From: a bacterium
GTDB lineage: Bacteria; 4484-113; JAFGCY01
Direction of reading: 5' to 3'
NCBI GenBank assembly: GCA_020849855.1
Contig: JADZFO010000025.1
Location: 1-64,000, forward strand
DNA: 64,000 nt
Below, in pieces: positions 36,401 through 44,669 of this stretch. The notes under the pieces are model-generated. The model saw only the letters and a list, made by a program, of their open reading frames with translations, made no database searches and was not told the origin of the DNA. The translations under genes and the position numbers were made by a program. Positions within the stretch are counted from its first letter, which is position 1; every line of letters begins with the position of its first letter.

Positions 36401-36612
36401 CGGTGCTGGCGGCGGTCTTCGGCATGCTCCCCCTGGCCCTGGGACAGGGCTCGGGCTCGGAGCTTTACCGCAGTCTGGGAATTGTGGTGGTCGGCGGCCT
36501 CATCTCTTCGACCATTTTCACACTTTTAGTCGTCCCAACTATGATGAGCCTCATCAACGACCTCCAGAGCGCCTGGGCCGCCCGCCGCGGCCGGGGCCAA
36601 TCAGGTGCCTAG
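33454..36612 (+). CDS. RND-family efflux pump, inner-membrane subunit 1
   Basis: A 1052-residue AcrB/MexB-type (HAE-RND) proton-driven transporter with two repeats of six helices and large periplasmic loops. Visible are TM1 (FVGVVILVIFSLLAYTQIPVQ), the porter-domain opening YPGAGALEVEDQITNKLE, the proton-relay Asp pair in TM4 (AVGLVVDDAIVALENIERH), and the TM10-12 segment ending ASTRLRPIMMTVLAAVFGMLPLAL. Typical substrates are drugs, detergents or lipids; specificity cannot be read. It is translationally coupled to the adaptor and followed after ~95 nt by a close paralogue. Confidence 0.95.
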   Translation: MIKASIGNPHAVFVGVVILVIFSLLAYTQIPVQLKPEIEPLQYSISTIYPGAGALEVEDQITNKLERELASLNDLSEITSSSSEGISNIFLLFADNADQSKALLDIIQSIERVPGLPEGAEKPTITKGANQGQNAIMWIATAGSASLNEKYDLIDQIVQPALLRVNGVGGVLVFGGDERRIIVVPDLEKLSAYQMSITELGTALGLENRDARGGQLDEGDRQFNVRTTGKFRNMDDVRNTVVRYGPTGSITVGDVARVEDSRNRKESYVKNNGEPAVAFGVLRQSGANTVTTIKGVKAKLEEFNRQFEKSGIGLQFEEAYSELGYVEEGIELVQHDLLIGAVLAAIVLALFLRAGRPILITVISIPISLVSVFLVLQAMDRTINIIALAGISFAVGLVVDDAIVALENIERHMNELGKPVRQAALDGVDEVWGAILSSTLVRVAVFIPIVLNTTEAGLLFKDIAIAIVTSIMVSLLVTLTVVPSFAALLLRSGSSRKRLAETNPALDRVLRVVEFQWLGDVIQAAYTRFVTWATVGRGPSHNMGRIALLAAVGILFLSSLTLLPSASYLPNGTQGFIFVAAQPHVGQRPEVTSNAYVPLEQAALADPRVERIFSVASPFFNGVGVKVKQEEATPQNFVELIGSLSQVGFGLPGFKFVFPIQFSIFQTQDKQFTLEVTGPDLTTLNQIAGQLQGTLLARQGDIVAPLGYGAVQSSYDEGVPELNVRLNPQKARELGLFVSDVALVVESMIAGRQVSTFSDAGREFDLEIQGDPQVVKNRDALANLLIQTRDGRSVRLEEIATITEATGPTAIRHFNRERSIQLTVATRPDIPTQTALDRTEREIIDPQLKSLPAGYGVRFGAAADKLRDTYRSLIFQGILAVVIIYLLLVALFRSFYYPFIVLITIPLAWSGSFLAISIAYKVTRSVVQFDVLGMLGLIILSGIVAANAILIIAQMINFEKEGLSPNEALRESASTRLRPIMMTVLAAVFGMLPLALGQGSGSELYRSLGIVVVGGLISSTIFTLLVVPTMMSLINDLQSAWAARRGRGQSGA

Positions 36613-36708
36613 CAGCCTGCAGGCGCTTTGCCGCTCCGCAGCCAGCAGGGCCGCGGGCGCTATTGCGCGCCAGCAGGCCCTTTGCAACGCGACCCCAGGG
36701 GTGCGGGC

Positions 36709-39700
36709 ATGATCCGCGCCTCAATCGGCAATCCCTATGCCGTGGCCGTCGGCGTGCTGATCCTGGTGATCTTCAGCGTAATCGCCTATACCCAGATCCC
36801 GGTACAGCTCAAGCCGACGGTTGAGCCCCTTGAGTTCAACATTGACACCAACTACCCCGGCGCCAGCGCGCTGGAGGTTGAAGACCAGGTCACCAACCGC
36901 CTGGAGCGCGAGCTGGCTTCAGTCAACAACCTGGAGGAACTCAGCTCCGACAGCTCGGAAGGCCGCAGCCGCATCAGCCTGACCTTCCTTGACGACGCCG
37001 ACAAGAACCAGGCAATGCTTGACGTGGTCCAGGCGGTCTCGCGGGTCAGGGACCTGCCGGACGATGCCGAGACACCCGTGATCAGCCGGGCCAATGCCAA
37101 CGGCGAGCAGATCATGTGGATCGCCGTCACGGGCAACGCCGACGTCAACACAATGTTTGACTACGTGGACCAGTCCATCAGCCCCGCCCTGCAGCGCGTT
37201 GAGGGTGTGGGCGGCGTATTGGTCACTGGCGGCTCACAGCGCCGCATCATCGTGGAGCCCGACCAGGACGAACTCAGCAGCCGCGGCATCACAGTAAGCG
37301 AGCTCGGGGCGGCGCTGCGCACCAGCAACAACGACACCCTCGGCGGCGAGATCACGGAAGGCGAGCGCGATTTCACCATCCGCTCCATTGGCAAGTTCCA
37401 GAGCCTGGAGGATGTGCGCCAGGCAGTGGTGCGCCATGGCCCGGCAGGCACTGTCCGCGTGGGCGATGTGGCAAAGGTGGTCGACGGCCGCCTCAGGAAC
37501 CCGGCCCGGGTGCGGATTAACGGCAGTCCAGGCATGTCCATCCGCATCCTCAAACAGGCCGGCGCCAATACCCTGGATACGATCGATGGCTGCGAGGCCG
37601 TGCTTGAGCGCTTCAACCAGCAGTTTGAGCAGCAGAAGGTCGGGATCAGCCTGGTTGTGGGCTACAGCGACCGCAGCTATGTTAAGGAAGGCATCAAGCT
37701 GGTCTGGAAGGACCTGCTGATCGGCGCGGTGCTGGCGGCCATTGTGCTGGGCCTTTTCCTGCGCGCCGGGCGGCCGATTCTGATCACGGTCCTATCCATC
37801 CCGATCTCCCTGGTCAGCGTCTTTCTGATCCTGCAGGCCCTCGACCGCAGCGTGAATATCATCGCCCTGGCCGGCATGGCCTTTGCCGTCGGCCTGGTGG
37901 TGGACGACGCCATCGTCGCGCTGGAGAACATTGAAAGGCACATGACCGAGCTGAAGAAGCCGGTGCGCCAGGCGGCCCAGGAAGGCCTGGAGGAAGTCTG
38001 GAGCGCCATCCTCAGCATCACACTGGTGCGCATCGCGGTCTTCCTGCCGGTCGTGCTGAGCAGCACGGAAGCCGGCCTGCTCTTCAAGGACATCGCGATA
38101 GCCATTGTGGGCAGCATCTTTGTCTCGCTGCTGGTGACCCTCACCGTCGTGCCGGCCTTTGCCGCCATCTTCTTGCGCCATGAAAGCGGCCGCAAGAAGC
38201 TGGCTGACAAGTACCCGGCCATGCACCGCCTGCTGGAAGTTGTGGAGTTCGTCTGGCTGGGCGAGTTTGTCCAGCAGGCCTATGCCCGCTTCACCCGCTG
38301 GGCCTGTGAGGGCCGTGGCGCGGCGCACAACCTGGGCCGCCTGGCCCTGCTGGGGGCGGTGCTGCTGCTCTTCCTGGGCTCACTGCTGCTGCTGCCGGCG
38401 GCAAGCTATCTGCCCAACGGAACGCAGGGCTTCATCACCGCGCGCACCCAGCCCCTGCCGGGTCAGAACACCCAGGTCACCATGGACGCCCTGCTGCCGA
38501 TGGAGAAGGCCGCGATGGAAGATGAGCGCGTCAGCAGCGTCTTCCTGATCGTCTCCGACAGCTTCAACATCGTCGGTGTCCGCACGCACCAGGAGAAGAC
38601 GGACGAGAAGGTCCTGCAGGATATCCAGAACAAGCTGCGCAAACTGGGGCGCACCCTGCCAGGCTTCACCAGTATTCAGGTCAGCCAGCGTTCGATCTTC
38701 AGGGTGCAGGACAAACAGTTCACGCTTGAGGTCAGCGGGCCGGATCTGAACCGCCTGAAGCAGGTGGCCGCAGAGGTGGAGAGGGCGCTCAAGGCCCGCG
38801 ACGACATCATTGGCGAGGAAGGCTCGGTGCGCAACAGCTATGTTGAAGGCGCGCCCGAGCTGCAGGTGCGGGTTGACCCGCTGCGGGTCCGCGAGCTGGG
38901 CATGAATGTCGAAGAGGTGGCCCAGGTGATCAAGAGCATGATCGCCGGGACGCAGTTCTCCAGCTACAACGAAGGCGGACGCGAGTTTGACCTGGTGGTC
39001 CAGGGAGCCCAGGATCTCGTCGCCACGCGCACCGACCTCGCGGGCCTGCTGATCGCCGCCCCCGGCGGGCGCATGCTGCGCCTGGACGAGCTGGCCAGCA
39101 TCCGTGAGTCCAGCGGTCCCACATCCGTCCGCCACTTTAACCGCGAGCGCAGCATTCAGCTGAACGTGAACACCCGGCCCGATGTGCCGACACAGATCTC
39201 GCTGCAGCGGACCCAGGAGGTCCTGGCGCCAATCATCAGTGAGCTGCCGGTGGGCTACAGTATTGAGTTCGGCCAGGCTGCCGACAAGCTGCGCGAGACC
39301 TTCCAGAGCCTGATCTTCCAGGGCATCCTCGCTGTTGTGATCGTCTACCTGCTGCTGGTGGCCCTTTTCCGCAGCTTCTACTACCCCTTCGTGGTGCTGC
39401 TCACGATTCCGCTGGCCTGGAGCGGCAGCTTCCTTGCCATTTCCCTGGCCTACAAGATCAGCGACAGCGTGATCCAGTTCGATGTGCTGGGCATGCTGGG
39501 CCTGATCATCCTGTCCGGCATCGTGGCCGCCAACGCGATCATGATCATTGCGCAGATGATCAACTTTGAGAAGGAAGGCCTGAGCCCGAACGAGGCACTG
39601 CGCGAGAGCGCTTCAACCCGTCTCCGGCCGATCATGATGACCGTCCTGGCGGCGGTTTTTGGCATGCTGCCCCTGGCCTTCGGCCATGGCTCGGGCTCGG

Positions 39701-39861
39701 AGCTCTATCGCGGCCTGGGAATCATCGTGGTCGGCGGCCTGATCAGCTCGACCATCTTCACCCTGCTGGTTGTGCCGACGATGATGAGCCTGGTCAACGA
39801 CATGGTCACCGCGCTTGGCCGGCGCCGGCGCCCGGCGCAGGACAGCATGGACCACGCCTAA
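36709..39861 (+). CDS. RND-family efflux pump, inner-membrane subunit 2
   Basis: A 1050-residue paralogue of the preceding pump. Long identical stretches occur in the membrane helices (for example VGLVVDDAIVALENIERHM, LLVALFRSFYYPF, ESASTRLRPIMMTVLAAVFG) while the periplasmic porter loops diverge. TM4 keeps both Asp residues. AGGGG lies 7 nt before the ATG at 36709; the longer upstream frame has no conserved content. One adaptor with two pump subunits recalls MdtA-MdtB-MdtC, where two RND chains form a mixed trimer, so a heteromeric pump is the obvious hypothesis. The 3' end is convergent with the Rrf2 gene (3-nt gap). Confidence 0.95.
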   Translation: MIRASIGNPYAVAVGVLILVIFSVIAYTQIPVQLKPTVEPLEFNIDTNYPGASALEVEDQVTNRLERELASVNNLEELSSDSSEGRSRISLTFLDDADKNQAMLDVVQAVSRVRDLPDDAETPVISRANANGEQIMWIAVTGNADVNTMFDYVDQSISPALQRVEGVGGVLVTGGSQRRIIVEPDQDELSSRGITVSELGAALRTSNNDTLGGEITEGERDFTIRSIGKFQSLEDVRQAVVRHGPAGTVRVGDVAKVVDGRLRNPARVRINGSPGMSIRILKQAGANTLDTIDGCEAVLERFNQQFEQQKVGISLVVGYSDRSYVKEGIKLVWKDLLIGAVLAAIVLGLFLRAGRPILITVLSIPISLVSVFLILQALDRSVNIIALAGMAFAVGLVVDDAIVALENIERHMTELKKPVRQAAQEGLEEVWSAILSITLVRIAVFLPVVLSSTEAGLLFKDIAIAIVGSIFVSLLVTLTVVPAFAAIFLRHESGRKKLADKYPAMHRLLEVVEFVWLGEFVQQAYARFTRWACEGRGAAHNLGRLALLGAVLLLFLGSLLLLPAASYLPNGTQGFITARTQPLPGQNTQVTMDALLPMEKAAMEDERVSSVFLIVSDSFNIVGVRTHQEKTDEKVLQDIQNKLRKLGRTLPGFTSIQVSQRSIFRVQDKQFTLEVSGPDLNRLKQVAAEVERALKARDDIIGEEGSVRNSYVEGAPELQVRVDPLRVRELGMNVEEVAQVIKSMIAGTQFSSYNEGGREFDLVVQGAQDLVATRTDLAGLLIAAPGGRMLRLDELASIRESSGPTSVRHFNRERSIQLNVNTRPDVPTQISLQRTQEVLAPIISELPVGYSIEFGQAADKLRETFQSLIFQGILAVVIVYLLLVALFRSFYYPFVVLLTIPLAWSGSFLAISLAYKISDSVIQFDVLGMLGLIILSGIVAANAIMIIAQMINFEKEGLSPNEALRESASTRLRPIMMTVLAAVFGMLPLAFGHGSGSELYRGLGIIVVGGLISSTIFTLLVVPTMMSLVNDMVTALGRRRRPAQDSMDHA

Positions 39862-39864
39862 CCC

Positions 39865-40296
39865 CTAGCCCGGAGTCGGACAGAGCGGCTTGCTGGTGCC
39901 TGAGCTCGCGTCTGTCATCTGGTCCAGCGTTGCCTCGGCAAAGCTGCGCTCGATAGTGGCCAGGGCATCATCCAGCTTGCGGTGCAGACGACAGAGTTTG
40001 GTGCCGTGCGCCGGCAATCCCAGCGGGCAGGTCGTGATGCGCTTGAGCGGGTCAACCGCATTCAGCACGTCCAGGATGCTGACCTGCCCGGCGGGCCGGG
40101 CCAGCGCATATCCACCGTTGGTCCCGCGGCGTGCTGCCACGATGCCGGCCCTGGTCAGGGCCTGCAGGACCTTGGCCAGATAGTCCTGCGGCACCTTGGT
40201 CGCCGCAGAGATCTCCGCTGCCCGCATCGGACCGCCAGCGCCCTGCGCCAGACAGATGCTGGCCCTCAGAGCATATTCAGCTGTCTGTGAGAACAA
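39865..40296 (-). CDS. Rrf2-family transcriptional regulator (NsrR-like)
   Basis: A 143-residue winged-helix Rrf2 regulator: FSQTAEYALRASICLA at the start, recognition helix region MRAAEISAATKVPQDYLAKVLQALTRAG, and the wing RRGTNGGYALARPA. The putative Fe-S segment TTCPLGLPAHGTKLCRLH has two Cys 12 residues apart; NsrR and IscR have three, so the middle Cys is missing here. The start is the TTG at 40296, which has AGGAG 6 nt upstream and gives the standard family N-terminus. It is divergent from norZ-ric with palindromes between, so I infer it is an NO-responsive repressor of that operon and of itself. Confidence 0.9.
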   Translation of the reverse strand: MFSQTAEYALRASICLAQGAGGPMRAAEISAATKVPQDYLAKVLQALTRAGIVAARRGTNGGYALARPAGQVSILDVLNAVDPLKRITTCPLGLPAHGTKLCRLHRKLDDALATIERSFAEATLDQMTDASSGTSKPLCPTPG

Positions 40297-40310
40297 GGCC
40301 TGCTCCTTTT

Positions 40311-40397
40311 TCCAGAATTTGGAGTTCTGGATCTTGACATCCAGTATACACGCCGATATGATAGGCAAGTACTGGATAAATCGATCCATTTATCCAG
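40311..40397 (+). promoter_or_regulatory. norZ promoter with palindromic Rrf2-type operators
   Basis: TTGACA (40334-40339), 17-nt spacer and TATGAT (40357-40362) form a near-consensus promoter for norZ. Around it are a perfect inverted repeat TCCAGAA-N7-TTCTGGA (40311-40331) beside the regulator's ribosome site, half-sites ATCCAGTA (40339) and TACTGGAT (40370), and a perfect 10-bp-arm palindrome CTGGATAAAT-N6-ATTTATCCAG (40372-40397) just after the expected start point. The shared core TCCAG/CTGGA in five half-sites indicates one DNA-binding protein acting on both divergent genes. Confidence 0.75.
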
Positions 40398-40430
40398 AAT
40401 CAAACCGCTGCTCCAGGCGGGGAGGAAGAA

Positions 40431-42812
40431 ATGCAAGCGCATCGCAAACTCTGGCTGGCACTCATTGCAGTGATAGTGCTGTCATTCGCAACCCTGGGAT
40501 ACTTTGGCAGGGAGATTTACCGGCTTAAGCCGCCCATCCCACAGCAGCTGGTTAGCGCAGACGGCCAGGTACTGGCCAGTGCCGCTGACATCCAGGATGG
40601 CCAGAACGTGTGGCAAAGCATCGGCGGCCAGGAAGTTGGTTCCATCTGGGGTCACGGCGCCTACCAGGCCCCCGACTGGTCTGCCGACTATCTGCACCGC
40701 CAGGCAAATTTCATGCTGAACCTCTGGGCGGAGCGCGAGGACGGCCAGGCTTTTGAATCGCTGAGTTCCGAGCGCAAGGCAGCGCTGGAGAGCCGGCTGC
40801 GCGCTGAGCTGCGCCGCAATACCTATGATGAGGCCAGCGGCAACATCAGCATCAGCGCCGACCGCGCACTGGCCTATCAGGCTCTGGCCGGCTACTACGG
40901 CAGCATCTTCGGCAAAGAGGAAGAGTTCACGTCGGAGGCTGCCGCGCTGGCCGACGGCGGAATGAGCCTGAGCAGGATCCGCGAAAGCTATGCCATTCCG
41001 CGCGATAGCATTCCCGACCCTGAGCGCCGGGCCAAGCTGAGCGCCTTCTTCTTCTGGGCCGCCTGGGCCTGCATCACCGAGCGCCCTGAGAGCAGCGTCG
41101 CGGGAACAAGCATCGGCAACAGCACTCCCGGTGTCACCTACAGCAACAACTGGCCGCCGGACCGGCAGCTGGGCAACGTGCCCACCGGCAGCATTGTCCT
41201 GTGGTCGATGCTCAGCATCATTCTGCTGATCGCCGGAGTTGGCGCGCTGGTCTGGAACCACGCCAGACAGAAGCAGGAAGAAGCCCTCAGCCCTCCGGAA
41301 GACAACCCCTTGAAGTCCCTCGTCCTCACGCCGTCCATGAAGGCCACGCTGAAGTATTTCTGGGTGGTGGCCGCGCTGTTCCTGGCCCAGGTTGGCCTGG
41401 GTGTACTGACAGCGCACTACACCGTGGAAGGCAACGGCTTCTATGGCTTCCCCCTGGCAGAGATCCTGCCCTATGCCGTCACCCGGACCTGGCATACCCA
41501 GATCGGCATCTTCTGGATCGCAACGGCCTGGCTTGCCACTGGCCTCTTCCTGGCCCCGGCTGTTTCAGGTTATGAGCCAAAGTATCAGAAACTCGGCGTC
41601 AACACACTCTTTGGCGCGCTGCTGGTCATTGTGGTGGGATCAATGGCCGGCACCTGGGCCGGCGTAATGCAGAAACTAGGCTACAGTGCGAACTTCTGGT
41701 TCGGCCACCAGGGCTATGAGTATGTCGATCTGGGCCGCTTCTGGCAGCTCTTCCTCTTCGCCGGCCTGTTCATCTGGCTCGGCTTGATGGCGGCGGCTCT
41801 CTGGCCGGCACTGATGAAGCCCTCTCAGAACCGCTCGATGCTCTGGCTCTTCACCGCATCCTGCGTCGCCATCGCCAGCTTCTATGGCGCCGGCCTGATG
41901 TGGGGCCAGCATACGCACCTTTCCATGGCTGAATACTGGCGCTGGTGGGTGGTGCACCTGTGGGTGGAAGGCTTCTTTGAGGTCTTCGCCACGGTCGCAA
42001 TTGCCTTCCTCTTCGTGCGCCTTGGCCTGATCCGCGCCGTTTCCGCCACTGCCTCCGTACTCTTCTCTACCACCATATTCCTCGCCGGCGGCATCCTTGG
42101 CACCTTCCATCACCTCTACTTCACCGGCACCCCAACTTCAGTCCTGGCCCTGGGCGCGGTCTTCAGCGCCCTGGAAATCGTTCCCCTCAGCCTGGTTGGT
42201 TTCGAGGCCTTTGAGAACCTGCGCCTGAGCCGCCAGCGTGACTGGCTGGCCCAGTACCGCTGGCCGGTATTCTTCTTCGTCTCCGTGGCCTTCTGGAACC
42301 TGGTCGGCGCCGGCGTCTTCGGCTTCCTGATCAACCCGCCGGTGGCCCTCTACTACATGCAGGGCCTGAACCTGACGCCGGTGCATGGCCACACTGCGCT
42401 CTTCGGCGTCTATGGCATGCTCGGCATCGGCCTGATGCTCTTCTGCCTGCGGGCTCTCAAAGGCCAGAAGGACTGGAACCCGCGCTGGCTGGCGGCAAGC
42501 TTTTGGTGCCTGAACATCGGCCTTGCCATGATGGCCATCCTCAGCCTGCTGCCCGTCGGCATCCTGCAGGCAATGGCATCTGTGGAGCACGGCATGTGGT
42601 TTGCCCGCAGCGCCGAGTTCCTGCAGACTCCGCTGATGGAGAACCTGCGCTGGCTGCGCGTGCCCGGCGATATTGTCTTCGGGCTTGGGGTACTCTTCCT
42701 GGCCTGGTTCGTCCTTGGTCTGGAAAGCGGTCACTCCTATGCCAGCGAAAGGGTGGCTGCCAGCCAGACCCGCAGCTCTGGCAAGCTGGCCCAGGCCCGC
42801 CTTAAGCCCTGA
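40431..42812 (+). CDS. norZ: Quinol-dependent nitric oxide reductase (qNOR)
   Basis: A 793-residue single-subunit NO reductase of the haem-copper oxidase superfamily, reducing NO to N2O with electrons from quinol at the cytoplasmic membrane. The N-terminal ~260 residues are the NorC-like periplasmic extension without a haem c motif (starts QDGQNVWQSIGGQEVGSIWGHGAY). The NorB-like part has about twelve further helices with the haem and Fe ligands in RTWHTQIGIFW, WVVHLWVEGFFEVFA (His and Glu), GTFHHLYFTGTP (His pair) and PVHGHTALFGVYG. GGAGGAAGAA precedes the ATG. It is followed after 19 nt by ric and controlled by the operator region upstream. It may serve detoxification or denitrification; no nitrite reductase is in view. 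Confidence 0.96.
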   Translation: MQAHRKLWLALIAVIVLSFATLGYFGREIYRLKPPIPQQLVSADGQVLASAADIQDGQNVWQSIGGQEVGSIWGHGAYQAPDWSADYLHRQANFMLNLWAEREDGQAFESLSSERKAALESRLRAELRRNTYDEASGNISISADRALAYQALAGYYGSIFGKEEEFTSEAAALADGGMSLSRIRESYAIPRDSIPDPERRAKLSAFFFWAAWACITERPESSVAGTSIGNSTPGVTYSNNWPPDRQLGNVPTGSIVLWSMLSIILLIAGVGALVWNHARQKQEEALSPPEDNPLKSLVLTPSMKATLKYFWVVAALFLAQVGLGVLTAHYTVEGNGFYGFPLAEILPYAVTRTWHTQIGIFWIATAWLATGLFLAPAVSGYEPKYQKLGVNTLFGALLVIVVGSMAGTWAGVMQKLGYSANFWFGHQGYEYVDLGRFWQLFLFAGLFIWLGLMAAALWPALMKPSQNRSMLWLFTASCVAIASFYGAGLMWGQHTHLSMAEYWRWWVVHLWVEGFFEVFATVAIAFLFVRLGLIRAVSATASVLFSTTIFLAGGILGTFHHLYFTGTPTSVLALGAVFSALEIVPLSLVGFEAFENLRLSRQRDWLAQYRWPVFFFVSVAFWNLVGAGVFGFLINPPVALYYMQGLNLTPVHGHTALFGVYGMLGIGLMLFCLRALKGQKDWNPRWLAASFWCLNIGLAMMAILSLLPVGILQAMASVEHGMWFARSAEFLQTPLMENLRWLRVPGDIVFGLGVLFLAWFVLGLESGHSYASERVAASQTRSSGKLAQARLKP

Positions 42813-42831
42813 CGATCAGAGGGGGAGTGTC

Positions 42832-43554
42832 ATGACTGTCGACTTCAACACTCAAACAACGCTGGCCGAGCTGGCCACGGGGCGGGAGCTGGTCTCCCGT
42901 CTCCTCACCCAGCTTGGCCTGGATTTCTGTTGCGGAGGTCAGCAAAGCCTTGCCGAGGCCTGCAGCGCTGCCGGCCTGGATGCACCTACCCTGCTGCGCG
43001 TGCTGCAGGGAGTCGCCATCATGGAGCTGCCGACCACCAGCGATGAGCGGGTTGATCTGGAGAAGCTGAGCCTGAGCGAGCTTTGCGACCACATCGAGCA
43101 ACGCTACCACCGCTGGCTTCGAGACGAACTGCCGCGGATGGATGGCCTGCTTGAGCTGCTGGATGAGAAGCACAGCGGACAGTGGCCCTGGATAACCGCT
43201 CTGCGCCAGCACTTTGAGCAAATGGAGCGGGATCTGGACCGGCACCTGCGCCACGAGGAGCAGAGCGTCTTCCCTGCGATACGTGAGCTTGAGGCTACCG
43301 CAAGCAAGGGCGCACACAGCACGCTGCTGGACTTTGAGATGCAGCAGCTGGAAGCCGAGCATGAGCACAGCGGCAGGCAACTGGCACAGCTCAGGGAACT
43401 GGGCCAGAGCTTCATTGAACCGTCCGGCGCCTGCAGCAGCACGAGGCGGCTCATTGCGGATCTGCGCGAGTTCGAACGCCAGATGCATCAGCACGTCCAC
43501 TGCGAGAACTACATCCTGTTCGGCAGAGTGCGGCAGCGTCTGGCAGAGCTCTGA
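42832..43554 (+). CDS. ytfE: Iron-sulfur cluster repair di-iron protein (RIC/ScdA/YtfE)
   Basis: A 240-residue RIC-family protein that restores Fe-S clusters after nitrosative or oxidative damage. The N-terminal ScdA domain carries the CC motif (LGLDFCCGGQQSLAEA, Cys ~33/34). The hemerythrin-like domain supplies metal ligands in IEQRYHRWLRDELPRM, RHLRHEEQSVFPAI, LEAEHEHSGRQL and MHQHVHCENYILFGRV. GGGGGAG lies just before the ATG at 42832. The gene directly follows norZ, so an NO-inducible NO-removal plus repair operon is well supported by context. Confidence 0.94.
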   Translation: MTVDFNTQTTLAELATGRELVSRLLTQLGLDFCCGGQQSLAEACSAAGLDAPTLLRVLQGVAIMELPTTSDERVDLEKLSLSELCDHIEQRYHRWLRDELPRMDGLLELLDEKHSGQWPWITALRQHFEQMERDLDRHLRHEEQSVFPAIRELEATASKGAHSTLLDFEMQQLEAEHEHSGRQLAQLRELGQSFIEPSGACSSTRRLIADLREFERQMHQHVHCENYILFGRVRQRLAEL

Positions 43555-43583
43555 CACCTTGCGCTTGCGCGTATCTCGGCCAT

Positions 43584-44669
43584 TCAGGCCAGCGGCAGGA
43601 TGATGGTAAACGTGCTGCCGTGACCGGGGATGCTGGTGACTTCCACCCGGCCGTCATGCAGCTTGATGATCTTGTCGACCAGGGCGAGACCCAGTCCATT
43701 GCCCCGGAAGTCGCCACGCCTGACGGTATCCGCGCGGTAGAAGCGCTCGAAGATCCTTGTCAGCGCGTCGGACTCGATGCCGATGCCCTGGTCGCTAATG
43801 CTCAGGGCTGCTTCATCGCCCAGCCGTTCAAGAGAGATGCCTATGACCCCGCCAAAGTTGCTGTACTTTATGGCGTTGTCCAGCAGGTTCGAGATTGCCA
43901 GCTGCAGGTCGGAGTCGCTGCCGCGCACGAGCAGGCCACGGTCTCCGAGGCCTGATGGGTCGATACTCAGCCCGCGGTTCTCAGCCATGTCAAAGTAGCG
44001 GTCAACACACTCGGCGGCGCAGCGCCGCAGGTCCAGTTCCTCGTGGCTGGCGCTGGAGTCAATGCGCGAAAGCCGCAGCAGGTCGCCAACACCATCGCTC
44101 AGCACTCCTGCCTGCGAGCGGATGCGTTCAAGGAAGTCCCGTTGCGTAGAAGGATCGACACCTCCGGCCAGCAGGTTATCCGTGAACATGAAGATTGAGG
44201 TTAGCGGTGTCTGGAAAGCGTGGGCGACGCCATCCAGCAGCTCCCAGCGCAGCAGCTCCATACCGCGGCGGGCCTCGCTGTCCTCAAAAATCACCACCAC
44301 CCCAAAGCTTGCCGGGATGATCCTTGAGCTCATGTAACGGCTGCTGATCGTAGGCTCAAGCGTAACCTGTTTGCTGTCTTCCAGGCAGTTATCTATTGCC
44401 TGCAGCAGGTTGCTTCCCTGCAGTTCAGGATTCATCTCCAGCAAATGGCGGCCCAGCCAGTCATGGCTGCGTAGGCCGCAGAGCTGCAGATAGGCCTTGT
44501 TAAAGGCAAGAACGCGCAGGTCATGGCCAAGGCACAGCAGGGGCAGGTCCACTTCGCGCAGCAGGATCGCCAGGAGCTCAGGGCCTACACCCTGCTCCGG
44601 TGGCACAGACTCGGCGGCGGAGCCGCCCGCCTCGGAGCTGCAGCTCCAGCGGAAGCGCGGACTAATCAT
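43584..44669 (-). CDS. PAS-containing sensor histidine kinase
   Basis: A 361-residue soluble-looking histidine kinase: PAS-type domain at ~30-130 (LLCLGHDLRVLAFNKAYLQLCG), dimerisation/phosphoacceptor helix at ~140-205 with His150 in AHAFQTPLTSI, and an ATPase domain with N box NLLDNAIKYS, G1 DQGIGI, F box FERFYR and G2 GNGLGLAL. The residue after the His, nearly always Glu or Asp (HExxTP), is Ala here, which may lower phosphatase activity. No transmembrane helix is visible, so the signal is probably internal. It overlaps the regulator gene upstream by 8 nt (GTG at 44672 is an alternative start) and ends convergently with ric. Confidence 0.9.
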   Translation of the reverse strand: MISPRFRWSCSSEAGGSAAESVPPEQGVGPELLAILLREVDLPLLCLGHDLRVLAFNKAYLQLCGLRSHDWLGRHLLEMNPELQGSNLLQAIDNCLEDSKQVTLEPTISSRYMSSRIIPASFGVVVIFEDSEARRGMELLRWELLDGVAHAFQTPLTSIFMFTDNLLAGGVDPSTQRDFLERIRSQAGVLSDGVGDLLRLSRIDSSASHEELDLRRCAAECVDRYFDMAENRGLSIDPSGLGDRGLLVRGSDSDLQLAISNLLDNAIKYSNFGGVIGISLERLGDEAALSISDQGIGIESDALTRIFERFYRADTVRRGDFRGNGLGLALVDKIIKLHDGRVEVTSIPGHGSTFTIILPLA

